From Actinomycetota bacterium (GTDB lineage Bacteria; Actinomycetota; Geothermincolia; Geothermincolales; RBG-13-55-18), in NCBI GenBank assembly GCA_040757835.1, contig JBFLWJ010000009.1, forward strand, positions 1 through 54,049: a DNA stretch of 54,049 nucleotides, written 5' to 3'. The notes beneath the pieces are model-generated. The model had not been told where the DNA came from. It did no database searches and was given only the letters and a program-made list of their open reading frames with translations. A program made the translations under genes and the position numbers. Shown piece after piece: positions 45,427-53,527 of the stretch. Positions within the stretch are counted from its first letter, which is position 1; each line of letters opens with the position of its first letter.

Positions 45427-46299
45427 GTGAAATGCCCCAGGTGCGGAGCCGATAACGCCGATCGCGCCGCGTGGTGCTATCTCTGCGAATACCCGTTCGC
45501 GCCGGACGCCGGCGCGGTCGAACCCCCGGCGCCGGACGAGGCCATCCAGGCACGGTACGTGCCCACGGGCGCCGTCCCGCCCGCTCAGCAGGCCGCCCCG
45601 CCTTCCCCCGTCGGGGAGGTGAGCTATCAACCACCGCCCCCGGGGGCTTATGCGCCCGGCTACCGGCCGCCCCCCGCCGCCGGCAAGGGGCCTGTCACCG
45701 CCAGGGTGGTGGTGATGGCCCTGGTGTTGGTTCTACTGGTAGCCCTAGGCGTCGGCGCCTATTTCCTGCTGCGCAGCGAATATTACAGCATCGAGGTCCC
45801 CACACCCCCGGGGTTCGAGCCCGCCAGCGACGACCTGGTCGACGAACTGAAGGAGGCCGTGGAGTCGAGCTCGGATACCGAGGACGTCGAGGTCGATTAC
45901 GTCTTCACAGATGCGAGTGAGTCCAATTTCATCTTCGTCGCCAGGCGTGACATACCCGTAACCCTGAGCACGGATGCACCTCCCTCCGGCGATCCCGAGG
46001 CAGTGGAGGAATGGTACTATGAAAACCAGGATGAATGGATCGAGGAGCTGAGAGCCGAGATCGCCATGAGCGGCATCATATCGTCGGAAGTCGCTCTCTA
46101 CGAGGTCGAGCGGTTGGCTACCGGAGATGCCACGCTTCACATGGCCATGACCGCATCGGGTTTCAACACCCCAACCTTGTACATCGACATCCTGTGGATC
46201 ATCAAGGGAGACACCGCTTTCTTCATCCTCGTCGAGGGCCTGAACAGTAACCCCAAGACCATCGACTTCCTCAAGGAGAACATCACCTTCAAGGAGTGA
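45427..46299 (+). CDS. Zinc-ribbon membrane protein with extracytoplasmic domain (GTG start)
   Basis: A 290-residue protein starting at GTG 45427, about 7 nt after GGAGGT. An N-terminal zinc ribbon (Cys3, Cys6, Cys17, Cys20) is followed by a Pro-rich linker to about residue 88. One transmembrane helix comes next (about 94-116), then an outside domain of about 170 residues rich in Glu/Asp. The layout is common among Gram-positive stress or cell-envelope proteins of unknown role. No enzymatic motif is seen in the outer domain. Confidence 0.75.
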   Translation: MKCPRCGADNADRAAWCYLCEYPFAPDAGAVEPPAPDEAIQARYVPTGAVPPAQQAAPPSPVGEVSYQPPPPGAYAPGYRPPPAAGKGPVTARVVVMALVLVLLVALGVGAYFLLRSEYYSIEVPTPPGFEPASDDLVDELKEAVESSSDTEDVEVDYVFTDASESNFIFVARRDIPVTLSTDAPPSGDPEAVEEWYYENQDEWIEELRAEIAMSGIISSEVALYEVERLATGDATLHMAMTASGFNTPTLYIDILWIIKGDTAFFILVEGLNSNPKTIDFLKENITFKE

Positions 46300-46303
46300 G
46301 GAC

Positions 46304-46340
46304 CGGCTGCTTGCGCCCCTGGCATGCTTTCCGGGGGGCA
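46304..46340. terminator. Imperfect hairpin after the zinc-ribbon gene
   Basis: CTTGCGCCCC pairs imperfectly with GGGGGGCAAAG across a short loop, just after the stop codon at 46299. No T-run follows. The rest of the 203-bp gap shows only a possible TAGAAT -10 box at 46473. Confidence 0.3.
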
Positions 46341-46502
46341 AAGCCTGGTGTCACGGATAGCCGGCTCGGGACCGCCGCCACTTATCCCATAACCCCACTG
46401 CCTCGCCGGTGTCAAGCCGGGAGCCACGAATGGAGGGGCGATTCCCCTTATCCAAAACAAGCGGGCGGGTGTTAGAATAGTCTTCCGGGAGGTGATGAGC
46501 AA

Positions 46503-47009
46503 GTGGAGATGATGGTCTGCCCGTCCATGTCCGTCGACGACAAGTACCGCACCCTCTACGCCGCCCTCATGGGGGTATTCAACGACATCGCCCAGTACGC
46601 CGCATCCAGCCTTTCCCGGGAGCAGTTGCAGGGGCTGATCAACGCGGCCATGCACGGTGTGGGGTGGAGCGCCGGCAAACGCCTGGTGAAGGTCTACCGC
46701 CTCAAGCCCACCATCGAGGACGCCATGTACCTGTTGCTGCTGCTCAACAACGAGTCCCTGGCCTATCTCCCCAAGCTGAAGCAGATCTACGCCGAGATAG
46801 AAGGCGACGCGGGGTACCTGACCATCCGCAGGGACCCCTGGTACGACTGGTACTTCAAGCATATCGGCATCGACTGCGAGGAGTGCTGCTCCAGATACGA
46901 GTTCGCCGGGCTGGTCTCCCACCTGGGAGGAGATTTCAAGATAGAGGTGCTGGAGTCCCTGCCGCGCGGAGACGACCGGTGCCGTTTCCGCATCACCAAG
47001 GGGAAGTGA
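46503..47009 (+). CDS. Probable L-2-amino-thiazoline-4-carboxylic acid hydrolase-like protein
   Basis: A 168-residue soluble protein started at GTG 46503; ATGs 2 and 3 codons later are possible, with GGAGG upstream. The helical N-terminal half and the C-terminal CEECCSRYEFAGLV, then GDDRCRFRITKGK, resemble the ATC-hydrolase / 4-vinyl-reductase-like group, where DRCxFxI closes the domain. Four cysteines in the second half may bind a metal. The resemblance is at the pattern level only, and the true substrate is unknown. The gene converges with the PHP gene, with no gap. Confidence 0.5.
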   Translation: MEMMVCPSMSVDDKYRTLYAALMGVFNDIAQYAASSLSREQLQGLINAAMHGVGWSAGKRLVKVYRLKPTIEDAMYLLLLLNNESLAYLPKLKQIYAEIEGDAGYLTIRRDPWYDWYFKHIGIDCEECCSRYEFAGLVSHLGGDFKIEVLESLPRGDDRCRFRITKGK

Positions 47010-47651
47010 TCAGGCGCCGCCTTCCTCTTGTCTGCGCAGGTCATCGAAGTAGGCGGCGGTGAACCTGCCCGCGCGCAGCTCGGCGACCAGTTCCTCCTCG
47101 CTGGAGATATCCTTTTCGAAGACGGTGACGCACTTCCCCACCTGCCAGATGGCGTGGGCGTCGCTCCCCCCGGTCCCCCGCAGGCCGCACTCCTCGGCGA
47201 TGGCTACGGCGGCCTCGTTGCTGCTCAGGGTATTGGCGCCGTTGAGGGTCTCGATGGCCGCGACGTGGCCGACGAGCTCGCGCGGGAAGACATGGGCGTG
47301 CTTGTGCTTGCGGCCCCAGCCGCGGCAGGGATGGGCGGGGACGATCACCGCGCCGTCCTTCTCCGCCATCTCCTTCAACTCCTCGAAGGTGGTGAGGTGA
47401 TAACGCGTATCCCTCTTCATACCGTAGACGAGCATGTCGCCCAGTTCCGTGTATATCTCCACGCCACGGAAGACGGGATAGCCGCTGGCGGCCGCATACT
47501 CCACCATCTTGTTGGCACCGCGGTGGGAGTGGTGTTCCGTCACGCATATGGCGTCTATGCCCATCTGCTGCGCCTTTTCCAGCAGTTCATCCGGCCCGAG
47601 TTGCGAGCAGATCGAGCCCAGGTTGGTATGGACATGCAGGTCGATGATCAC
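47010..47651 (-). CDS. PHP-domain metallohydrolase (GTG start)
   Basis: A 213-residue enzyme. The GTG at 47651 follows GGGGGT and starts VIIDLHVHTN, the first PHP metal motif. Later motifs are CVTEHH, FRGVEIYTELGD, IVPAHPCRG and GGSDAHAIWQVG. PHP proteins act as tri-metal phosphoesterases or polymerase-associated nucleases. This stand-alone type often cleaves small phosphorylated molecules. It is paired with a paralogue whose stop lies 2 nt upstream. Confidence 0.88.
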   Translation of the reverse strand: MIIDLHVHTNLGSICSQLGPDELLEKAQQMGIDAICVTEHHSHRGANKMVEYAAASGYPVFRGVEIYTELGDMLVYGMKRDTRYHLTTFEELKEMAEKDGAVIVPAHPCRGWGRKHKHAHVFPRELVGHVAAIETLNGANTLSSNEAAVAIAEECGLRGTGGSDAHAIWQVGKCVTVFEKDISSEEELVAELRAGRFTAAYFDDLRRQEEGGA

Positions 47652-47653
47652 TT

Positions 47654-48304
47654 CTACCCCCACATCGCGGACATCTTCAGGCTCTCGACCTCCGCGGCGT
47701 ATGCGGCCCGGCACCTGCCCGCCTTGATCTCCTCCACCAGTTCCGCTTCGCTCGTCACATCGCGCTCGAAGACGGTGAGGCAGCGCCCCAGTTGCATGAG
47801 GAAATGCGCGTCGCTCCCCCCCACCCCCGGGATGCCGTATCTCTCGGCATAGGCCTGCGCCGACTGGTTGGACTCCGGGCTGGTGCCGCCGTTGCGGGTC
47901 TCGATGGCGTCAATATTGACCAGGAGGGCCTCCGCCCCCTCCTCTCCCAGGAGGTCGTGGAAACCTCGCGAGCCGCGGCAGGGGTGGGCGGGGATGATGG
48001 CGCCGCCCACCTCCCTCACCTCGGCCAGCAGCTCACCGAAGGGGGTGGTGAGGGGATAACTGGGCCGGTAGAGCCCGAAGACGAGCATGTCCCCGAACTC
48101 CGTATATACCTCCACCCCCCGGAAGACGGGATATCCCGCCTCCGCTCCGTACCGCCGGGCCACCTCGGCCCCCTCCAGCTCCTCGTGCTCGGTAACGCAG
48201 AGGGCGTCCAGGCCTATGCGGGAAGCCACCTCGATCAGGAGCCGCGGGTCTATCTGGGAACACGGCGAGGACACCGCGGTGTGCACGTGCAGATCGACCA
48301 ACAT
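47654..48304 (-). CDS. PHP-domain metallohydrolase, tandem paralogue
   Basis: A 216-residue PHP protein, beginning MLVDLHVHTAVSSPCSQIDP. Metal motifs are CVTEHEEL, FRGVEVYTEFGD, IIPAHPCRG and GGSDAHFLMQLG. It shares much of its sequence with the downstream PHP protein, most clearly YPVFRGVE(I/V)YTE(L/F)GDML and C(L/V)TVFE(R/K)D. Where the first has EHHSHRG the second has EHEELEG, so a metal-ligand His is replaced by Glu in this copy. The two genes arose by duplication and are co-transcribed. Confidence 0.87.
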   Translation of the reverse strand: MLVDLHVHTAVSSPCSQIDPRLLIEVASRIGLDALCVTEHEELEGAEVARRYGAEAGYPVFRGVEVYTEFGDMLVFGLYRPSYPLTTPFGELLAEVREVGGAIIPAHPCRGSRGFHDLLGEEGAEALLVNIDAIETRNGGTSPESNQSAQAYAERYGIPGVGGSDAHFLMQLGRCLTVFERDVTSEAELVEEIKAGRCRAAYAAEVESLKMSAMWG

Positions 48305-48514
48305 ACGTTATTGCCTCCTCTGGCCGCCCTGAAACGGGCGAGCGTGCATATTCTTTCATACTTCCCGCTCATCCTTCAAGTATGCGGAGCAGGGAGGCCG
48401 GCCGTGCCCGCCGGCGGCAGGAAATGGGGGCTTGCAGCGCCAATAATCTAGTCGGAGGCGAGATGGAACCGGGCGCCGGCCGCATCGGTCTCTACATATA
48501 AGGAGTTGATGTCC

Positions 48515-49129
48515 ATGTATCGCACAACCGTCCGCGCCGCCATGCTGGCGGCCCTGCTGTCACTGTTCCTGCTCTCGGGACTGTGCGTGTGGGGCTGCGA
48601 CAAGGTCGAGCCGCCCGCGGCACCGGAAGAGGAGGAGACGGCGGCGGACGGGGGCGGGACCTCCGGCGACAGCGTCACCGTCACGCTGTACTTCCGCCGC
48701 CCCTCGGGCAACCAGGACTGGCTCTATCCCACGCAGACGACGGTGATCGGGGCCACCGATCCCTACCTCACCGCCATGGAGCAGCTCATCAAGGGGCCGG
48801 CGGAGGGTACGCAGCTGTACCCCGTGCTCCCCGATACGGTCAAGGTGCTGGACATCGATGTGGCCGGAGGGATATGCACGGTGAACGTGAGCAAGGAGAT
48901 CCTCACCGACGCCAACCAGGTGGGCGTGAGCGCCTCCGGCGAGGGGCTGGCGCTCGCCGCCATCGCCGATACCCTCACGGAGTTCGAGGATGTGGACAGG
49001 GTCGCCCTTTTCATCGAGGGCCTGCAGAGCGGCATGATAGAAGGGCGTTTCGTGGAGGATTTCTGGGGCCACATGGGATTGCCGGCGTTCCTGGAACGCA
49101 ACGAGGAAGTCATCTACTCTGGGCCGTGA
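48515..49129 (+). CDS. GerMN-domain lipoprotein
   Basis: A 204-residue exported lipoprotein. The start is the ATG at 48515, 9 nt after AAGGAG; a TTG and an ATG just upstream are possible. The signal sequence has a hydrophobic core (about 8-24) and a lipobox-like VWGC. After an acidic linker comes a GerMN domain: VTVTLYFRRPSGNQDWLYP, AMEQLIKGPAEGTQLYPVLP and GICTVNVSKEIL. GerMN occurs in spore germination proteins and in many non-spore envelope proteins, so it is not proof of sporulation. Confidence 0.85.
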   Translation: MYRTTVRAAMLAALLSLFLLSGLCVWGCDKVEPPAAPEEEETAADGGGTSGDSVTVTLYFRRPSGNQDWLYPTQTTVIGATDPYLTAMEQLIKGPAEGTQLYPVLPDTVKVLDIDVAGGICTVNVSKEILTDANQVGVSASGEGLALAAIADTLTEFEDVDRVALFIEGLQSGMIEGRFVEDFWGHMGLPAFLERNEEVIYSGP

Positions 49130-49184
49130 TGGGCGCCGGGCCAGTGGCGGGCGCCGCGTCCCAAAGGCGCCTCGCCGGTCGCCG

Positions 49185-49973
49185 TCAGCCGCCCAGGACC
49201 TCCTCCAGCTCCGAGTCCAGCGCGTCGTAAGCGGCGCCGCTCAAGTGGGAGTCGTAGGGGTCGGAGGCGTACCGCGGCAGCAACCACCCTTCGGGCGCCG
49301 CGAGGGTGCCGTAGAGATCGAGGATGATCACCCTGCCGCCGTAGTCCACCGCCAGCTCTTCCAGGAAACGGTTGTACTCGCGGTGGTTCCAGACCAGCCA
49401 TTCATCCGTATATTCCCGCACCATGGGCAGGGCGTTGCCGAGGATAAGGGTGAGGCCTTCCTCCTCCACCGCGCTCTCCACGACGTCCCGTATGATCCCC
49501 TGGTTGACCCGCAGGTTCTCTCGCGCGCTGTCCTCGTCACCGCCCGTAAAATCCGCGAAGCAGAGCTTAAAGAACATGGTCCGGACACCCGCGCCGGCCG
49601 CAGCGCGGGCGGCATCCGCCGCGGTGTCCGCGATGCCGGGCGGGACGTCCATCTCCCGGTAGACGAGGTAGTGGCCGTCGAAGCGCACCGGGTTCATGGG
49701 ATCGTAGTCCCACCCCCAGTGGTCGAACCATCCCCCGAGCACCGAGCGCCCGCACATGTAGATGGTGCGGTCCGCCGGCGCGGGGGTCTCCCCCCCGTTC
49801 TCCTCCTCCGCCTCCTCGCCCGTCCAGGACCATCCATCCTCACCGTGCGAGGTATCCCGGGACGCTCCGCCGTCCGCGGCTCCTCCACCGCACCCGAGCG
49901 GGGCGAGGAGCAGGACCCCGGCCAGCAGCGCGCAGGCCGCGATCGACGCCCTTCCCCACATCCTGCCGCGCAT
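49185..49973 (-). CDS. SGNH/GDSL-hydrolase-like lipoprotein
   Basis: A 262-residue protein with a signal sequence and a lipobox-like LGCGGG at about 26-31, an acidic low-complexity linker, then a globular domain from about 70. The domain shows a CGRSVLGGWF opening (possible block I Ser), FFKLCFADF, NQGIIRDVV and a terminal DPYDSHLSGAAYDAL, which fits the Asp-x-x-His block V of SGNH hydrolases. A secreted ester- or glycan-acting enzyme is inferred. It converges with the GerMN gene. Confidence 0.6.
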   Translation of the reverse strand: MRGRMWGRASIAACALLAGVLLLAPLGCGGGAADGGASRDTSHGEDGWSWTGEEAEEENGGETPAPADRTIYMCGRSVLGGWFDHWGWDYDPMNPVRFDGHYLVYREMDVPPGIADTAADAARAAAGAGVRTMFFKLCFADFTGGDEDSARENLRVNQGIIRDVVESAVEEEGLTLILGNALPMVREYTDEWLVWNHREYNRFLEELAVDYGGRVIILDLYGTLAAPEGWLLPRYASDPYDSHLSGAAYDALDSELEEVLGG

Positions 49974-50120
49974 GATCTCCTCCTACCGTAGTCCGCCTCG
50001 TCCCCTCTACTTTAGCACCATCGCCACCGAAGCCGCGCATCCGGCCATGGCGGGATCCCCCGGCGATGGATAGCGAAACCGCGTTTCGTTTAATATGGAT
50101 GGCGAGCACGGAGGAGGGCG

Positions 50121-50942
50121 ATGCTCTTGGACCGGCGACTGGACGAGTCCGTAAACCGGGACCTCCCCAGCGGGGTCATGTTCGCCGCCTACACCGTTTC
50201 AACGCTGCCCCGTTCCGTCACCACCGGGGACGGCATGCAGCTGCACTGCATGCGTATGGGCCGGGAGCCGCGGCGGGCGGTGGTGCTGTGCCATGGCTTC
50301 GGGGGCAACAAGAACATCCGTGACTTCGTGGCCCTGGCCCAGGACCTCTCCCAGCTCTACACCGTATATTGTTTCGATTTTCGCGGCCACGGTCTCTCCC
50401 CCGGCCGGTCGACCTTCGGTTACCTGGAGACAGGCGACCTCGCGGCGGTGATCGAGATGGCGCGGAACGACGGCAACCACGCCATCGCCACCGTCGGGTT
50501 CTCCATGGGGGGGATGGTGGCCATAAGGTACGCCGCCTTCTACGGGGGGCTGGACTCGGTGACGGCCATCAGCGTCCCGGCCGATCTGGGCACCTGCCGC
50601 GCCCCCGGTGCCCGCCTCATCCGCCTGACCATGGGCAATCCGGTGGGCAGAGCCCTTGGCGCCAGGCGATACGGCGTCAAGGTCGACAGGTCCTGGAAAC
50701 TGCAAGCCGCGCCGGCGGACCTCGTGCACCTCATCCCGCCACAGCCGCTGACCATCGTCCACGGCGAGGACGACTTCGTCTTCGAGGTGGAGCAGGCAAG
50801 GGAACTGAAGCGCCGCGCCGGGGACGGTTGCCGCCTAAAGACCTTCAGCGATTTCGGCCACGCAGAGATGGGGTATGGGCCCAGGCTCGTCGCCTACCTC
50901 CTCGACGTCCTCGAAGAAGACCTTGGGCGGCTCAGCGGTTGA
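50121..50942 (+). CDS. Alpha/beta hydrolase
   Basis: A 273-residue hydrolase. The nucleophile elbow is GFSMGG (Ser at about 123), with the oxyanion region HGFGGNKN near 58-65, Asp in HGEDDFVF and His in DFGHAEMG. A DFRGHGLSPGRS segment matches the lysophospholipase/esterase-like branch. Substrate is not assignable. Its end overlaps the convergent glycosyltransferase gene by 11 bp, so both stop codons lie within each other's coding sequence. Confidence 0.88.
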   Translation: MLLDRRLDESVNRDLPSGVMFAAYTVSTLPRSVTTGDGMQLHCMRMGREPRRAVVLCHGFGGNKNIRDFVALAQDLSQLYTVYCFDFRGHGLSPGRSTFGYLETGDLAAVIEMARNDGNHAIATVGFSMGGMVAIRYAAFYGGLDSVTAISVPADLGTCRAPGARLIRLTMGNPVGRALGARRYGVKVDRSWKLQAAPADLVHLIPPQPLTIVHGEDDFVFEVEQARELKRRAGDGCRLKTFSDFGHAEMGYGPRLVAYLLDVLEEDLGRLSG

Positions 50943-52131
50943 TGACGTCGAGTAGGACCTGTTCGAGGTCGCTGACGCCTTTTTCCCAGGAGAAGTTTTC
51001 CAGCGCCACGCCGCGTGCCCGCGTCCCCAGGCTCTCGCACAGGCCTTCGTCGCGCAGCAGGCGCACCGTGGCGGCGGCGAAGTCCGCCGGACCGTCCGCT
51101 ACTATCATGTCCCTGCCGTCTTCGGCGTTGACGCCCTCGGCGCCCAGGGAGGTGGTGACGATGGGCAATCCCATGGACATGGCCTCGAGGATCTTGCCGC
51201 GGAACCCGCCGCCGATGCGCACGGGGTTGACGAAGACCCTGGCCCGCTCGAAATAGGGGCGCACATCGTCCACGGTGCCGGTCACCACCACCGAGGGGTC
51301 GGAACGCGCCAGCTCCAGCAGGTCGCGCGTTGGGTCCTTGCCCACAACGTAGAAGAGCGCCTCCGGCACCTCACGCTTCACCCGGGACCATATGTTCTCG
51401 TGGAAGTATAGCACCGCGTCCCGGTTGGGGTCGTGGGGGTAATTACCCAGGAACATCACCGCCTGCTCCCTGGTGGATGCACCGGAATCGTGGAAAAAGT
51501 CAACGTCGACGCCGTGCGGGACAACCGAGATGTCCAGGTCGGGCCGGATGTCCAGCAGCTCCCGCCTTCCCTCGGGGGTGAGTACCAGCACCCGGTCCGC
51601 GTCCGCGTACATCTCGAACTCGAACCTCCTGAGGCCCTTGAGGTTGAAGAGGGCCGAAAGCCCCTCCCGCGAGAAGCCCTGCACCTGCCAGGCCTTGCGG
51701 CGGGCCAGGTAGTAGCATTCGTGCACCGACATCACCCTCTTCATCCCCGCCAGGTCGGGGTTGCGGTACAGGTACTGGGCCACCATGGAATACTCGCTGA
51801 TGACCACGTCGTAGCGGGAACGCCCCACCATCTCCCGCAGCCTTCCGTACATCTCCCCGGAGTAGTTGTTGAGGAAATACACCGGCACGGGGGAGAGGAG
51901 CCAGTCCCGGGCCTTGCGGAAGCGGCCGCCGTACGAGGGCATGGGCACGCCCTGGAAATCCCGGCAGAAGCGGGCTACCGTGTCGGCATGCTCGCGCTCC
52001 TCCGGCGATACGAAACAGAGCAGGGATACGTCGTGCCGCTGCGAGAGGATGCGCACGCGGTTATAGATGATGACCGGGCCGCCGATGACCCTGGCGTGGG
52101 GCAGCGTCTTGCAGACGAACAGGATCTCCAT
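50932..52131 (-). CDS. Glycosyltransferase, GT4-like (GT-B fold)
   Basis: A 399-residue GT-B enzyme. The N-terminal acceptor domain opens MEILFVCKTLPHARVIGGPV. The C-terminal donor domain shows VVPHGVDVDFF, VMFLGNYPHDPNRDAV and, at about 312-328, GGFRGKILEAMSMGLPIVTT with the nucleotide-sugar Glu. Acceptor and sugar are unknown, and no polysaccharide cluster surrounds it. It is divergent from the SDR gene, with a 231-bp gap. Confidence 0.88.
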   Translation of the reverse strand: MEILFVCKTLPHARVIGGPVIIYNRVRILSQRHDVSLLCFVSPEEREHADTVARFCRDFQGVPMPSYGGRFRKARDWLLSPVPVYFLNNYSGEMYGRLREMVGRSRYDVVISEYSMVAQYLYRNPDLAGMKRVMSVHECYYLARRKAWQVQGFSREGLSALFNLKGLRRFEFEMYADADRVLVLTPEGRRELLDIRPDLDISVVPHGVDVDFFHDSGASTREQAVMFLGNYPHDPNRDAVLYFHENIWSRVKREVPEALFYVVGKDPTRDLLELARSDPSVVVTGTVDDVRPYFERARVFVNPVRIGGGFRGKILEAMSMGLPIVTTSLGAEGVNAEDGRDMIVADGPADFAAATVRLLRDEGLCESLGTRARGVALENFSWEKGVSDLEQVLLDVINR

Positions 52132-52302
52132 CTCTTTCCTCTCCGGTATCGCCTTTGCCGCGGCGGCCGCCGGTGTTGCCGCCCGGGCGGCCTGCTGTCG
52201 ATTCTAACCCAACCCGACGGCCATTAACAGCCGCGGAAAGGGAATGGCTCCCTTCCTCCGCCATATTAAAAAGTTGTAGTGAACGTATGGTCAATATTAG
52301 TA

Positions 52303-52331
52303 TTGGTATTTCCACTGGACTCTGTTACAAT
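52303..52331 (+). promoter_or_regulatory. Promoter of the SDR gene
   Basis: TTGGTA (52303-52308) and TACAAT (52326-52331) are spaced by exactly 17 nt in an AT-rich stretch. The ATG is 32 nt downstream, with GGAGGT in between. Confidence 0.65.
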
Positions 52332-52362
52332 CCTTGCCGAAATAGAGAATGGAGGTGTCGCC

Positions 52363-53310
52363 ATGCGTCTTTTCGTCACCGGCATCTCGGGCTATCTGGG
52401 GACCGTAGTGCTGCGGTCCCTGGAGGACGATCCGGCCATAGAAAGCGTCGTCGGAGTCGATATCCGCCCCCCGGCGGTCGAGTCGGCCAAGCTCGGCTTC
52501 CGCGAGGTGGACGTCCGTGACCACGCTGGCATCAGGGAGGCCATGCGCGGCTGCGACGCCGCGCTGCACATGGCCTACGTCCTCAACGAGATCAGGGACA
52601 AGGAGAAGACCCACGACATCAACATCAACGGCTCCAAGAACGTCTTCCACGCCTGCCTGGACACGGGGACCCCGTGGCTGATCCAGCTCTCGAGCATGGC
52701 CGCCTTCGGAGCCCATCCCGACAACCCTTTCCCCCTGCGCGAGGAGGACTATCCCCGCGGCGACCGGCGTTGCTACTACTCCTACGGTAAAGCGGAGATC
52801 GAGCACTACCTCGATGACCTCTGCCGTCAGCACCCCGAGCTGGAGGTGACCATCCTGCGGCCTTGCGTCATCGTCGGCGAGCGCCTGGACAACACCATCA
52901 CATGGCTCTTCGGCCGTAAGCTGGCCCTGAGCCTGCGCGGGTCGGACCCGCACACCCAGTACATCCACGAGGACGACCTGGCCGAGGCCGTGCGGCTGGT
53001 GCTGAAACACCGGGCGCGTGGCATATTCCACGTCACCAGCGATGACACCATAGCTTTCTCCGAGATGAAACGGAGGGCGGGCATGATCGCGCCAGCCATC
53101 CCGGCGGACCTCGCCTGCAGCCTGGCCGACCTGTCCTACCGCCTGGGGCTCTCCCCCGTCTCCTCCCACTGGATAAACATGTTCCGCCATTCCATGGTGG
53201 GGAGCAACGACAAGATCGTGCGCGAGCTGGGATGGCGGCCCACGTACACCTCGAGGGAGCTCTTCGAGGTGGTGCTGGACGCCGGGAGGAACCGGAAACG
53301 CGCGACCTGA
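52363..53310 (+). CDS. NAD-dependent epimerase/dehydratase (extended SDR)
   Basis: A 315-residue extended SDR. The ATG at 52363 lies 7 nt after GGAGGT. The NAD motif is VTGISGYLG (4-12) and the catalytic Tyr-x3-Lys is in YYSYGKAE. LQLSSMAAFG-like SSMAAFG supplies the Ser. The region HTQYIHEDDLAEAV is typical of nucleotide-sugar epimerases. The substrate is not known. An in-frame extension upstream to 52279 is not supported, because it would include the promoter. Confidence 0.9.
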   Translation: MRLFVTGISGYLGTVVLRSLEDDPAIESVVGVDIRPPAVESAKLGFREVDVRDHAGIREAMRGCDAALHMAYVLNEIRDKEKTHDININGSKNVFHACLDTGTPWLIQLSSMAAFGAHPDNPFPLREEDYPRGDRRCYYSYGKAEIEHYLDDLCRQHPELEVTILRPCVIVGERLDNTITWLFGRKLALSLRGSDPHTQYIHEDDLAEAVRLVLKHRARGIFHVTSDDTIAFSEMKRRAGMIAPAIPADLACSLADLSYRLGLSPVSSHWINMFRHSMVGSNDKIVRELGWRPTYTSRELFEVVLDAGRNRKRAT

Positions 53311-53527
53311 CCCTATTGCCATATCTCCCTCCCATGTAACGATCCGTCCTTGTAGGGTGGGATCAGGCGTTATGTTCCGAGCCGCAGGTGAGGGGTTGAA
53401 GGCCTGGCTCCCATTTCCCATCACTTGCGACCCTTGCTGCAATATATGAACAGCCCCGGCGTTTATACTTAGGGAAACGAACGACCACGCTTAGCCGCAT
53501 CTCGCGGGCGGAGTGCAGGTGTCTGCC

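Noticed and set aside
48515..49129. GerMN lipoprotein as proof of sporulation
   Set aside because: The domain is also present in many non-spore-forming bacteria, and no core sporulation gene is in the window.
53310..53395. GACCTGACCC and GGGTGGGATCAGG after the SDR gene as a sixth palindrome
   Set aside because: The halves pair over only a few bases and are interrupted, so I could not support it as a member of the family. It may be a decayed copy.
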